DNA of 64,000 nucleotides. Source: Lagopus muta (taxonomy: Eukaryota > Chordata > Aves > Galliformes > Phasianidae). The DNA lies in contig NC_064436.1 in assembly GCF_023343835.1 (NCBI RefSeq), forward strand, positions 56,085,883-56,149,882. The letters are read 5' to 3'. A program made the position numbers and the translations under genes. Each line of letters starts with the position of its first letter. Position 1 is the stretch's first letter. This document shows positions 1-13,700 of the stretch, one piece after another. The notes below the pieces were generated by a model that saw only the letters and a program-made list of their open reading frames with translations, was not told the DNA's origin and did no database searches.

Positions 1-1997
1 GTTCTTGATTTTTTTTTCTGCTGAATAATAAGCATTTATTACATTGATCATGAAATGATCTTGTGTGATTTGGCTTTATATTACTATTAGCATTATTCAT
101 TTTGATGTACTTTTTTTTTTTTAAATATGAAATTTCACATCTCACTCTCATGGAATTCTTGCAGTACAGATTTATATCAGAATCAGATGTTCCCCTTCAA
201 TAGTATTGTGATTTTTCTATGTTCTCTAAGTTTAATTATTGTTTCCCAATTTTATTTTTGTGCACGAAAGTTAATATATTACGTAATTGTGGCATAAGTC
301 ACCATGTAACAATTTATGGTAATAACAATTCAAACAAATCTGTACCAGGTGGAGACTGACTACCTCGAAGCAAAGCTGTAACGAGAAGGTAAAGTATCCA
401 AGATCTCCTTCATAAATGGATTGAAATGTACGAACAGCCAGTTTGTTTCTGCAGTAGGCTTTCATCTTCATTTATCTTGAGAACTTTTGTGTGGCAGTGT
501 TTAATGACCGTAATGTCTCAAAGAAAGGCCAACCTTGCAGGAGAATCTCTTGAACGATTGTCATTCAGCAAATCTGTATCTGCACTTTTGGAGGTTTCCG
601 CTGAACGGTCTTTCTTCCCCTTTTGTTTTAATGAATTTATGCCTGACACCAATTAAAATGGATGTAAATGCTCTTCCTATTTCTTTTTTTTTCTACTTGT
701 ACTTTGGAAATTCAATGTAATCATCAAAAAACTCTACTCAAAGAAGTAGTGAATGGTTGTAGCTGACTACATTGTAGACATTCCATGCCTAAATAAGCTT
801 TAGCAAGGTTTATGTACTTTATTCATCCAAACTTGGTTATTAATAGAGCTATAACAAGTGTTAGAATAAAACCATACAATACACTTCTCTTTGCTGGAGT
901 CATACATTCAATAGCTAGAGTAGAGGTTTTTAAATTCACTGCATTGCCTTTATTTGCAGAGAACCAACCCAGAAGAAATTTTTTCCTGGGAAATTCTGTA
1001 TTTTATCTAACAAATCTTTTGAGTATTCACTTAAAAATATCTCAGTACTTAAGAAGATGATGCAACTCTTCTCTGCTGAAGCTTGTTTAATTACTGATTG
1101 CATTTGTAAGTTTAACAAATGGTTGTGAATCACTGTAACTCTCAAGTTCCCTCAAGACCACTGAGTCCCTGAGACATCAGAGCAGGACAAGGTACAGAAT
1201 GAACATTCTTGATTGCACCCTCTAGATGGTCCTTATGTATCTTAAACAATTAATATATTTGGATTCTCTGGGAGCAAAAAGATGAGAATAAAACTTCCTG
1301 AGAGAGAGACATTGGAGTTGACTTCAGTGGAGCACCAACAAGGTACAATGAACTAAAAGGAATGGAGAAAGTCATAAAAGCAGTGGAACTGATGCATCCT
1401 GTCCTTATTCCTGTGTGTCTGAAGGAGGTACCATGCAGATTTCTCATCCTCTCAAATACCAGAATATCTGGTATCCAGATATACCAAATATACAGCAGAA
1501 CTTCTCCATTACAGGAGTGTCTCACTTCCAAGCATCTATTTCTGCGAACTTGTAAAAATTCAGATCCATTACTTTCTGTCAAATTGAGTTTCAATTCATT
1601 GATGGGTTCAGAAGCTTTCAGTTAGCAGTGAGGCATCCGCATAACACAAGCTCACTAACCACTTCAAAGGTACAAGAAACAACTAGAAAGAGAAATGCTC
1701 TTGGTACAGCACTCATTCTTCACCTTAAGATAGCAGTTGGCCAAAGGAAACTCTCACCAGGAGAAAATGTTTTAGTTTTTATAGACTTTGTAGAGTTTTT
1801 GATTCTGCAAGTAAACAATCAACCTCCCTTATTGCCAGTGATTAGCTTTGAAAAGTACACCTAACCATACTGCCCTTGCAATTCAGCAAACACCTCTCTC
1901 AGAAGATGAGGTGGTTTTTTGACCGTATGTTCTGTTGCACTGCAAACCCTTTCCTTGGCAGAGGAATACCCAGAAAGTTAAGTTAAGTTCTTTACTA

Positions 1998-2204
1998 GGA
2001 GAGTGGTTAGGCCCTGGAACGGGTTGCCCAGGGAGGTTGTGGATGCCCCGTCCTTGGACGTGTTTAAGGCCAGGTTGGACGGGGTCCTGGGCAACCTGAT
2101 CTGAATGTGGATGTTTGGTGGCCCTGCTAGGCAGGGGGGTTGGAACTACATGATCCTTGGGGTCCCTTCCAACCCGGGTGATTCTGTGATTCTGTGATTC
2201 TGTG
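1998..2204 (+). mobile_element. CR1 LINE 3' fragment with three ATTCTGTG repeats
   Basis: The text GGCCCTGGAACGGGTTGCCC, then AAGGCCAGGTTGGACGGGG and the ending TTCCAACCCGGGTGATTCTG are typical CR1. The terminal octamer ATTCTGTG occurs three times in tandem (2181-2204). This shows the true 3' end and plus orientation. Confidence 0.92.
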
Positions 2205-2987
2205 AAAGGGGACAGAAGTTTCCTCCTGGCTCCTGATGAAAGTTCCGGCCTGAAGGAACATCATGGGGTAATTCAGGTAGAGATGAACCCGAAGAGGTCC
2301 ATAGCACAACCACATGCCCAAAGCCAGGGCAACTGTGGGATCAGGCCAGGTTGCTCAGGACTCCTGAGTCAGGTCTCAAAAACCTCCTAGGACTGACCCT
2401 GCACAGCCATTTCGTGCGACTTGTCCAATTGCCCATTCCTCCCTGTGTCTGCTCTGAGTTTTGACTTCAGTCCCGTTGTTTCTTGTCCTCTCATGACGTG
2501 CAGGAACAAAGAGCCAAGCTCCACATCCTTGCAGGTAACTGGGGCCCAAGCCCAGCTCCCCCTCACAAGGGGAGCTCTCCAGCCCCAGCCAGGCTGAGGG
2601 CCTCCCTCAAACTCAGTCCGGTTTGTCGATGCTTTTGTTAGCACACACACCAGTGAAACCACATCCACAGCTGAGATCCACTGACCGACACTTCAGAGAA
2701 ACCTCATCTTTCAGTACAGCATTCCTGAAGAGATTCCAGGGATGGGACCTGCATATGCGGCAAGGCAGGACAAAAGGCAGAACTGAAGATCTTCAATTTA
2801 TTCAGAAAAGCATTTACAGAAGCCTTTAAACATTTTTATTGGTTTTTTTTGTTGTTTTTGTTTTTTGTTTTTTTTTTCTAGAAACTCATTTTAAGCAAAA
2901 TAACAAAGGCATTACCAGCAGCTGCTGGTAGTGTATGAGTGGCAGAAGCATCAACCACTCATTCTCAGAGCGCATGCTTCATGTGAA

Positions 2988-2991
<4 letters not shown>

Positions 2992-3032
<41 letters not shown>
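2992..3032 (+). repeat. (AC)n microsatellite
   Basis: About 20 uninterrupted AC units, followed by a short AT run. Likely polymorphic. Confidence 0.97.
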
Positions 3033-3037
<5 letters not shown>

Positions 3038-3943
3038 TTAAAAAAGACAGTAGTATTTAAAGTGTGGGGGAAGCTTTGACTGACAAGCACCTGAAAAAAT
3101 CTACAAGGTGTGTGTACCCTTTGAGCTCTGTTCAGGTAGCCTTCAAGCCCACATCTTTGGTCGCAAGTGGTTGCATGCTTGCAAACTCACTGGGGAACAC
3201 CGTTTGATAGAGAACTATTAAAGAAAGAACTCAAAACTTCAAAATTCAGTTTGAAATGATGAATAAAAAAATAATTCATAGCTACATAAGCCTCTGAATA
3301 GCAAATATCACAGCACAAAAATGTGTTGTGGCATGTTGTGGTTTGAAAGATTTCCAACAAAAACTGAAAGGGATGAAAAGGAACATAGTCCTGTCTCTTC
3401 TGTATGCAAACTTGAAAACAGCATAGTAGCTGGAGCACCTTGCTTTGAGAATGCTACTTTTCACTTGTTTAGTCCTTAAGGCATTTCAGAGAAATACTGA
3501 AGATCATAGCCACATATGAATCTATCTCAAACAAATTCATTGGAAAGTTGCACTGACATGTGCACAGGGAACAGTCAACCTAAGTTTTAACTGACTGCCC
3601 TGGAAATTAAATGGTAACACAGAAGGATACGATCGACGGAGTGTTTCCAAACCAAACCCCTAACATTTCCAGAATTAATGTGCTCAGCCAACAGTGAATG
3701 TTTGGCACACTTTAAAGTTAATCTTCTATTGTCTCTGTACAACTTTTGACTATTCCTAAATATGTCATTAGAAAAACCTCTGTGATCTTCAGAGTCATAG
3801 AAATCACTTTTGTCCGCCACTTTAAACAGACGGTATGCAGAAGCTTATATTTTTTGCCCTTTCTATACCTTACTTAATTGGATACTTATTAGGTACTTCT
3901 TTTATGCTTTTCTAAAAGCACATTAGCAATTTTATATAACAAG

Positions 3944-4078
3944 GTCACAGAATGGTTTGGTTGGAAAGGACCTTGAAGCCCACTCAGTTCCATGCCCCAC
4001 CCACAAGCTGCCCAGGGCCCCATCCAGCCTGGTCTTAACACTTCCAGGGAGGGAAGTGCTCCTCCTTTCCTGCCCCCC
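3944..4078 (-). mobile_element. CR1 LINE 3' fragment
   Basis: TCACAGAATGGTTTGGTTGG followed by AAAGGACCTTGAAGCCCAC and GCCCAGGGCCCCATCCAGCC is the reverse complement of a CR1 3' end. Confidence 0.88.
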
Positions 4079-4425
4079 TCCGGTCGGTAGCAGGCTTCCA
4101 GGCTTTGATTTGTAGAGTTAATTATGGCTTTGCCCTTTTGATGTCATTTAAAATAAAGCAGACATTTATCTCCAAGAAGCAGAATTCCCAATTAACACAA
4201 ACCATAAAGGCCTCCTGAGAGACAGCAGATGTGCAGGCTAAGAAGGAAAGACAGTAGGTGTGTTAACAGCACAGCCAGAAGCGCTGCCATCACGCAACCA
4301 CTCCAGGTCAAGCGTTCTCTCTGAATAACATTAAATACTAACATTATGTTAAACAAAGTCTGAAAATTTATATTTGTAAGTAAAAAAAAACCTCCTTTTT
4401 TCTTCAGGTAATATTTTAATATGTC

Positions 4426-4431
4426 TTTATT
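4426..4431 (-). terminator. NCAPG: NCAPG poly(A) signal AATAAA
   Basis: This is a canonical AATAAA on the minus strand, 178 nt after the NCAPG stop codon. It implies a short 3' UTR of about 200 nt with cleavage near 4400-4415. No closer signal is visible. Confidence 0.7.
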
Positions 4432-4608
4432 ACATCAATGATGTACTTCATAAGGGGAAGTTACTCAAAAGTTCCTAGAAAAGTATGGAGCTATAAATGA
4501 TCAAATACTGAAAAAATTAAATGACACTAATGACAAGAGAAACCTTAATTTTTCAAGCCTGCTGTTAATAAGCAGCATTAGCAGGGGACATTTCCCCTCA
4601 GTTTCTCT

Positions 4609-4735
4609 TTACTCATCAGATTCCGTACGCAAAAGGGTCGAAAGGTTCATTCTTGTTTTTTCAAGTGCTGCAGTCTTTGCTCGTCTCGAAGGCCTTGAAC
4701 TTGGCACTGGGACTGATTCTGGCATTTCATCATCG
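4609..4735 (-). CDS. NCAPG: NCAPG terminal coding exon 21
   Basis: Residues 997-1038 and the TAA stop (4611-4609); acceptor TTTCAG|CGATGA. It encodes SRPSRRAKTAALEKTRMNLS, which matches human PRRAKTAALEKSKLNLA, and ends in ESDE. Confidence 0.94.
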
Positions 4736-7700
4736 CTGAAATATAAAGTATTTTAAGATTAAGGCCCAAAAGACTAAACAAATGAAAGGGTTTGTTAATA
4801 GAAAACTTGAAATCACTGTACAGTAAATCCTTAACAAAAAAACCTCAAGTATAGAAAGTATGTAATTAGTAACAAGAATTTATGAGTGCTTTCCAGGTGA
4901 TACAGCAGCATCAGAAAAGATAATGGTAATGGGAGGACGGTTGGACTAGATGATCTTGTAGGTCCTTTCCAGCCTTCTGATTCTATGATCCTCTGATTGT
5001 AAGATAACCAAAGATCAGCAGTTGCAAAATAAGTAAAATCCCCAAAGCAAACGCTGAACAGGCAAACTGCAATGGCTAACCCTGATCATCCTCAATCTGG
5101 GGGTTACTTGCTTGAAAAAGGATGAACGCAACTGATTACTATAGAGATAATTCAATGTTTCTATCCTACAAGATCTGAAGGGAAGGAACACACTTTAGAT
5201 GTTTTTTTTAAGTGTTGGAAGATAGGAAACAGAAATAGAAGCCAGAAATGTGGAGGGGAAAAAACATTGAATACTTAGAATTCTGCACAGAAATGGTATT
5301 AAAACAAAAAGCAGAGAAGTGGTCAGAAAAGAAATGCAATCAAAAAATGGAACTTCTGACAGACAAAACATATAGACATATATTAATTCTACACACAAAA
5401 GATCTAAAAAAAAAAAAACAAAACCATGTACCAGCTCTGAGGAATAACAGCATTTGAAATACAGCAGTAGGTTTGAAGACTTCCAAAGTATTAGCAGAAA
5501 AATACTTTTCTTAAGCATTAGGTTTGGGGAAAGAAAAATATTCCTTTCTAGGAAGGAATTAAGTTTCTTTCTAGAACGGACATCGTGCTTTTGAAGGCAG
5601 AGAGAAGTAGTATTTACCTTTCACTACCAGATCTCACAGCTGTGCCAGTTTTCCTTCTGCTCACAGATCTTGTTCCCACCGCTGCTTTTCTTTGCCCTAT
5701 GCAGAAGCAAAAACCTCTTCACATCACTTTATTTCCTTTGTTAAACCGGTTTTGCGTCTTTCAATTAGTGATCAATGATGTATTGAAATGCATATAACAT
5801 GCAGTCACAGCACTGAGTGGAATGTTTTCTTCAAAACATTAACAACTAAAAACCCACAGACAAGGTGACTTTTCACAGTCACCTGGACGTTACTGTAAAC
5901 AACTGCGACCATCTTGAAACCAACTTTATAGGCAGAGAAGTTCTTTGGTTTTTTGGTTGCTTCTGTTGTTGATTGATTTCTCTGATAGCAGAAAAGTTTT
6001 AAAAGCAGAAAAGTCTATTTTCATCCTTTAATACATTTTTTAAAAGCATATTATGAAGACTGCATTGTTTATATGAAAAAAGAGGTTCACAAAGAGTTAA
6101 TCTTTGAATCAGCCGTTATAATAGCCAGAAAAACCCAATGCATACCTCTGCCAGTTTTGTTTCTCGTGGATTTCACTTTAGCAGTTTCTTTATTTTTCAC
6201 TTCAGTAACTGGAGTATGAAGAACATCCTTAGTATTTTCTGTTAAGCAGAATGATACGTGCAGAAGTCAGATAATCAGCTTTCAATTTACTGTAAATATC
6301 AGCACATTAACCAGTACCCAAAAAATCCATACAGTTTTAAATCCATTTTCCTTAAACTACAAATTTCCTTTAACTATGAATTAAATAATAAGGCCAGAAG
6401 GAGGTTTAAGGTGTCACTCAGCTGTAACATCGCCCCATCATAGCTATAAAATACTCCCACAGTCACAAGTAAACTAGCCCTGAGAACTGCTTGCCCCCCA
6501 TCTCTAGAATTACCGATGACTTCAGGAAATCCCTTTCTTCAGCAATTTATGCCACTGCTAGGAAGTTTTTTTTCTTAAGGTCAAAATTGTATCTCCTTTG
6601 CAGGAATCAAAGGGCAAAAAAGAACACCTCTTGACTTTCAGTGATCCAATCGTATTTTGAAAGAAAACAATGCTTTTCTCCTACAGCTTGCCTAAAGTTC
6701 TCAAAATCCCTCTTTTGAGAGAGATTCATCCCAAGATACCATTTGCTGTGAGCACAACATTTTATAAAGACGTACGAAGCTGCTTTAGAGTTCCAGCTTC
6801 CCATCCAACACATAAGCGTAGAAGATAATAACACAGAAGACACTTGATGCCTTCAGAAGCAGATTAAAATCTTGGAGTAATCTACTAGGATATAAACAAC
6901 ATTCATTTTAAAATTAAGATTTTTTTTTAAAGTGACATCCTGCTTAAAATAGCTGTGTGTCAGTCTTCGTGGAGGAAGCCAAGGAAGTCTGAGCACATTT
7001 CATCCGATTGCTTTTCAACTGAAACAGATTAGATTTCCTGTGCCACCAACACAACATACACTGCTAAGATGTGCACAACTGCATCAGCTGTGCTGACTGC
7101 GGAAAGTTTTCCAGCCTCTTCCACTATAAGCTCAAATAGCAATAAAAACAAACCTAGTTCAACGTACGGACTGGTAACAAGAGACCAATGTAAACAGTTC
7201 AGTGCACTGACTGTACATAACTGTAATACAGCCTGCCAGAAGTGCACCGTTACTCCATTGGAGTCCAAGTCCACTGGAGTCTTACTGAACTGCATTCTAA
7301 AGATGCAAGGAGTCACACGTCACTCCTTGTAAGACAGCACAAGGTTTGGCTGGCAGAGAAGTGCCAAGCAGCTTAAGGAAACATCAGAAGTTAATATTGT
7401 CTTTTTTAAAAAGAAAGAACTATAGGGCAGACCTACAAAATACAGCACTGCTTACATTAAAATAACAATAATAAGATATTTATTTGTTCTGAGTTACTTT
7501 CAACAGGACGCATATTTATTTTTCCGCTTTTTTTTCCCCCAAGAGTAGACTTATTTAGTAGGGGAATAACCAAGACTTCTCATACAAATCCTTGCAGGAC
7601 ATTCAATTGCACATCTCCTGTCTTACACTTCTCCTGAATTACCTTCCTCATTTTGAATAGAATCTGCAGATAACGTCTTGCCATTTTCCAGTGTCTTTTC

Positions 7701-10700
7701 AGAGACTCCCCTTTCCTCCATGCCTTCAGAGTGATCTTTGCTCACATTTGTACTTTTGGTCAAGTTCTTCTTGATCCTCTCAATAGCTCTTTGGCACAAT
7801 TTATCTCTCACTTTCTGGGAAGAGACACTAAACATTAATAGCTACTTAATTTTATGACTATTTTATTAAGCATACCAACTACAAGCATTAGTTGGATTTA
7901 CTGTTAAGAATGACAAAAAGCATCACATGAAGCTGATTATTCTGGTTGAAAGGAGAAAGATTTTCTCCATCACCACCAGGCCCTGCAGCCCCAAAAGACT
8001 TATTATTTTTAAAGAGGCAATCTGAGGAGATAATAAAGTTACAGGACCTCTCAAGGTGAGATGGAATGTTGCTACTTGTTGATGGCATCCCTGTAGGGGA
8101 GCAGGACTCTTCAACGTTTCACATGGCTTTATCTTTCTCTGTCAGATTCAGATTTTTGTAAATGCCTCTTTAACCAATTTTTGAGAAGTTCATTTTTAAT
8201 GAAAAACTTCAGTCAGGTTATCGTAATAAACAGCAGGCACTTCATTTTTAAGTACATCACAGTGTTAGACTGCTTTTGGCATTAGAAAGAGCCATGTTAT
8301 TTATATACTACCTCCAGAATCTCATCAAGCAGAAGCAGAAGATTCTCTGTGGAAGAACTACTGATTTCCAACAAACTTAACGCTCTCGCATAAACACGAA
8401 CATCAGGCACAGTTGGGTCCATCAGGATCTCATTACAAATTTTCAGTGCTAAATTATCATGCACTGTTAAGTCCTGTGAAAGAAAGAAATCAAATACATG
8501 GAATTCCTCTGTAAATTATTTACAAATTACAACAACTACATCATTCTAATTTAGACAGCTTATAATTTTGCATAGCAAATATCTATTTTTTTAAATGCAG
8601 AATTTTGGGTACATTCACTAACTGATTTTCAAAGCTGCTTTTCCCAGTATGGATCAGTAAGGATGGTGCAAATTCCTTTTAGTATTACCAAAGTGTAAGA
8701 GTGAAAGAGAAATATTTACTAGCCTGAACAGTCACTTGCTTAATCAGTGCTCTGAATCTAGGAATCCCTGACAAACAACTAGCAGTGACTGCAGGGGTCA
8801 GTTCTTCAACTACAAGTAATGCTTTCTTCCAGTTCAACCCACTGTATACCTGATACTCTTGAGACTTCTTGGCCTGAGGTCTCAGTCCACTGGGTCTGGT
8901 CAGATCCACCAACAGCTCAGAAACATTACTGATGTCTACTTCGGCCAAGGGTGAAGTTGCAGGAGCATTTAACAGCGTCCGCAGAGTTGGAAGATAAGCT
9001 TCCTCAAAGCATTCCTGGTTGGATCTGTTTCAGTTGAATCGAGCATTAGGAGCATAATGAGACAGAATTAAATCTTTTCTTCTACAATTAAAGTTTTCAA
9101 CTTCATATATTTCAGCTGTCAGAGGACAGGCCAATCTTAGCAGAGACAGGCAGCAGGATCACAAAACCTGCCTTGTAGAACCAACTCCTTTAAAGCTTTA
9201 GCTCACTGGGCTTTTTCCTAGGAAATGTTATGTAACACTCCCTACTTCTGCACCTAACCACTTACCACAGAAAGCCTAACTGATATATACACACAGATTC
9301 TCTTCAAGGGACAGAAACACACTTCCCTGTATCTTCATTTTTCTTCTGCTCATTCCTCCTTTCTGCTAGTAATTCTCTTTGGGCATACATCTCATTGTAA
9401 GAAAGCAATGAAGCCTGGCAAAAAAAACGTGGTGATCAACAGCATTCTGAAAGAAATATTTGTGTTTTCTTGAACTCAGAAGAGTTCAGGACCCCTGCCA
9501 AGCAAGCCTACGACCCACACAGTTGCACAGGGTTTTGTGGCAAGGTGTAGTTCCACAACATGGGTCAAAACAATTTAAAAGGTACTGTGCCAAATCACAT
9601 GAAGTACTGGTGAGGGAAGCAAAGCCTTTTTGGCTTGTTTGGTGGTTTTGTTTATTTGCTTTTTTAATCTCAGATACTTGCTCACCTTCTATTTGAACGC
9701 AATTAACCGGGGGACAAAACTGATGAGATAAATAACTTAAAAACACTAGATTGTTTGCTTCTGGATCATTGACTCAAATGAGCTAACCAAAAGACTTTTT
9801 GTGCACTGTAAGTGGGGCAGGAATGTACAGAAGCAAGAACTCTCCCACTTAATGATTTGTGCTTTAAGTTGGGTGAAACACAGCTGACGTATCCAGATTA
9901 TTTCCTACAAGCTAGAAAAACAACATTTTTAAGATATACTGTAGTACATACACACAAAGCTGCCAAGGAAATTATTACTCTTTAATAAACATTTCAGAAT
10001 TAAGAATTGTTCACTGATTGCAGGACACTGTCCCTGCCATTAATGCACCACGCCATTCTAATGATGCAACAGAATATTATGCATAAAAGCCATCAACATT
10101 TTATAAACATTTCAAAAATTAAGCCTCTGGACTACAGCTGTGATCAGATGGGAACATCTGGACAACACACACAGAACATACTGAATTTAAATTTCAGTGA
10201 TAGATCAGCACCAAAATTAGGCACAAAACTCTGCACAACTCACACATTTACCTCCCCTTTCTGAGTGGCAACTTTGCAGACTGCTCTGAATCAGCTGCCA
10301 CACAGGGTAATAAATATCTGTCCACTACCAAAAGATTTTGAATCTGTTGTGCCTTTACTTTGGCACACGCTTCAGTTAATAAAACAAACAGAAATATCCT
10401 ATTTCTCTGCTACCTACTGGGAGCTGCCCATTCTATTTTAACCTTTCCTGATAGCATCTATTAAAGTAGTATTCAAGAACATAAAGGACATCTTTTAAAT
10501 CATTTTTTTAATTCAATATACAGAAAAACACTTTCAAAGAGTCTTAGGAAAGAAAAAAAATAGGTCAGAGGGAATTTATAGAAAGTTTTTAGAGTGGCCA
10601 TAGATTGAGTCTGCATATATTCAAAAGTAATTTGCATAGAAGATTAAACTAAGCAGGTCTAACAAGCATTTATGCCATTTTGAAAAGGGCTGCAAAGCTG

Positions 10701-13700
10701 CTTGATCAACATACATCATCACATAATATTTAATATGAAGCCATACCTATTTGCATAAGCATATAAAGGGAAGAAAACTCCCAGACAATGTCTAAGTTGA
10801 GCGTCCTCTTCAGTCACAGGATTGTACCACAACAAAACAAGACGTGAGAGGAGTTTGGCACTTGTCAGCCTCCCACAAAACATCAGTTTGGCTATGCCTT
10901 CTGCAGCTTCTGTTCGGAGTTCTGAAAACTGACGAGAGTTGATCTCAGAGACAAAATACCAACCGCAGTGATTTTCACTAATACTTTATCGCGTTGTATA
11001 GTCTACACCTAATTCTGAAAACCAGTTCTCTACATTTCAGTATCTGCACCTGCAGAAAATGCTTAACTGGCTCAGAAGTCACACTTACTTGTATCAGTGG
11101 CAGTTATTTTCTAGGGCAACTAAGTATTTTAACACGAGACTACGTAACACACATCCTGTAAAGTTCAAACGCAACCTAGCAGAAGGGTAAGCCTTCTGCA
11201 GAAATTATTTTAGAAGGAAAACAAGGTAAGATTTATAATATTTCTTACCTCACTGTCTAAGAAACCATAAAGAAGCTGCAGGAAGCTGTGAACTGTAGCA
11301 CTCCCTTCTTTCTTCTCCGTTGTTTCACCTTCCTCCTCACAACTTTCAGTTCCAACACGCACTTCTTCACTTTGAGGCTCACTGTCTCTTCTAGCTTTGA
11401 ATGGCTCAATCCCAAACAGCATCAACTGATCAAAGACTGCCCTTAAAGCACTGAGCTTTACCTTTATATTATCTATTTGTAAAACCTAGGTTAAATAAAG
11501 AAAATACAAACATAATGTTATAGCAGAGCAGCGCTGCTTAATATTAGAATAATAGAAGTGGATAGTTTTTTCTTTAGTAAGATTATCCCAGGATCTATAC
11601 ATCTATACATGAAGTTTCATATAAAAGTTTCCCAAGTAAAACAAACTTCAGACAGAAGATGGGATGTGAGCTGAAGCCTAAGCAACTTGAAATTATAATA
11701 TTCTAAGAAATAATCTATCAAATTTTCTATGCGATCTCCATTAATAAGGAAAAAAATCCAGCTTCACTCACCGTATGCACGGATGAGACATAATCTTACC
11801 TTTCAACCTCTAAACATCTAACAAACAAAAGCTATTTATCTGTACTAAGTCCATAGTGCTAGGCACTACAGAAAAAACATGTAAGACAGTCCTTGCTCTG
11901 AAAGACCATGTAGCTTAATTAAAATAAACATTATGCAAATTACACCAAGGAACTGAGAGGTAAGTTCATGAAGGTCTATAGTTTACTATGTGCATTATGC
12001 TTCAAATTAACATCCAAATCAAAAAGAGATGTGGTGGGTTAGCCTCGAGAGTGAGCCCTTGTCAGTTTAGCCCAACGCTACTTCTGACAGCAGCCTACAT
12101 AAAGAATAAGGGCTTTAATTGCTCATAGACATCAGCAATATCTACATGAAAATACATTCTCCTGAACTTCAGGAAGTCAGGAATTGCTGGTACTCAAGCA
12201 CCAGAACTACGTATGATACAAGGTGGTTTTATTTTTGGTCACATGACCACCTGTATGGGAACTACTGAATCACGGCCTGAGCCTCTGATTGATCACCTGA
12301 GGTGAGCACTGAGTCAGCCACGGGAGCACAGCTGAAGGCAATTCACCTGTGGTGCCAGAAGGGGTGGAGCCTGGCTGCACCTCTCCTAGAACTATTTAAG
12401 AGCTGGCTACCAGTGGGAAAAGATTTCTTCTGGAGATCCCTCCTTTGGAGTTTTGCAGTGCCCAGGATGCAGGTAAGCATTCTATCTGTTCTCTTCTTGT
12501 TACTATAATCTGCTCTGCCCAACTCTCTTGTTTATTTCATAATTATAACATCTTTATATTTATTGACTGTACACCACCATTCCATCTTCCAATAGAAATT
12601 TTACCTGCAACAACAATGCAAGATGCTGTCGAGCAAATTCTTTGCTTTGAAGGGAACAACAACCCAAGCATAGAACTGCCATGTTTCTCACAGCTGGGTG
12701 GACATTGGTTACACCAGGAAGTATCTGGAAAAAACAATACTCAGTTTGTCATTGAAATATGCAAGTCAAAAATAGGGAATTGTCTGTATTGTTTAACACT
12801 TGCTTACTCTGAAACTAGAAATAACAGTGTGATGCAAAACCAGAAAGTCGGAACTACTCCATTTATCTCGATATAAACAGAATCAGATTTTTGAGTACAT
12901 AAAATAATAGTAGAACCACCAGCACTTTGCCCAGTATTTGCCTTAATAGACTTTATTTTCTGACAGAATAGTTGACCACTACTGAAACAAAAAACAAACC
13001 TGCACAGTTCTTCACGGAAATACATTGACGTTCTTACAAAGAAATGGTACGCAGTTCTAAATTGTAGAATACTGACACTACTTTCTTTACCTGTAATAGT
13101 TTTAAGAAGTCACTATAAGAATCCATGTGAAAGAAAAGCCAGATTGCATACAGGATGCATGCTATCATGATATCAATCTATATTTTTGTGTTCAATGAAG
13201 AAAGAAAGCTTAAAAAACAGCAAGAAAACCTAACATAAGAAAACCCAGCAAGAAAAACAATATAAAAGCAGGATGTTGAAAATACAGAAGTGGAATAAAC
13301 AACAAACATGGAAATTAAAGAATAATTAAAAAAATTATGATGGACACATCAAAACTACTTATGATTTGTTAGAACACTGTTCTACATCTGAAAGAAATCA
13401 GGTGTTGTTCACAGTATTGAAGCTACTCTGAACTGGTGTTAAAGTTCAAACTGGAAAGAAAATTGCCAAAATGCCCACAGTGAGTCAGATCTTCCAGATC
13501 ATTGCCCTGTTAACAATAAAGATCAAAACCAAATTCCTAGAGTGTTACATAAGCAGGCAAGGTAGATAGGTAGATACCTCCCCTGAATTGTTGTCAACAT
13601 CTCAACAATTTGTAGCTGAGACACTCTAGAAATGTGAGGCTGTTCCTAGCTACCTAATTACTCCATAATATTTCTTTTTCCATGAACTTACTCAGTTTCC

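Larger units (their letters stand above)
1..4400. other. Region downstream of NCAPG without a certain gene
   Basis: AT-rich DNA with only short, low-quality open frames. It holds two CR1 copies and an (AC)n tract, listed separately. By synteny with mammals the 3' end of LCORL, on the plus strand and facing NCAPG, is expected here. A plus-strand AATAAA at 4152-4157 could serve such a transcript. I could not match any stretch to LCORL protein, so only non-coding LCORL sequence or intron, if any, would be present. Confidence 0.5.

Noticed and set aside
2181-2204. Tandem octamer array (ATTCTGTG) considered as a regulatory or CRISPR-like repeat
   Set aside because: It is the known 3' terminal repeat of CR1 elements, directly attached to CR1 sequence.
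7029-7332. Opposed frames of 87 to 95 codons in the NCAPG intron between exons 18 and 19
   Set aside because: The same DNA is open on both strands, but neither protein resembles a known family and the NCAPG phases do not need an exon here.
12445-12876. 143-codon plus-strand frame
   Set aside because: It is antisense to NCAPG exon 13 and its flanking introns; the real coding strand is certain from homology.
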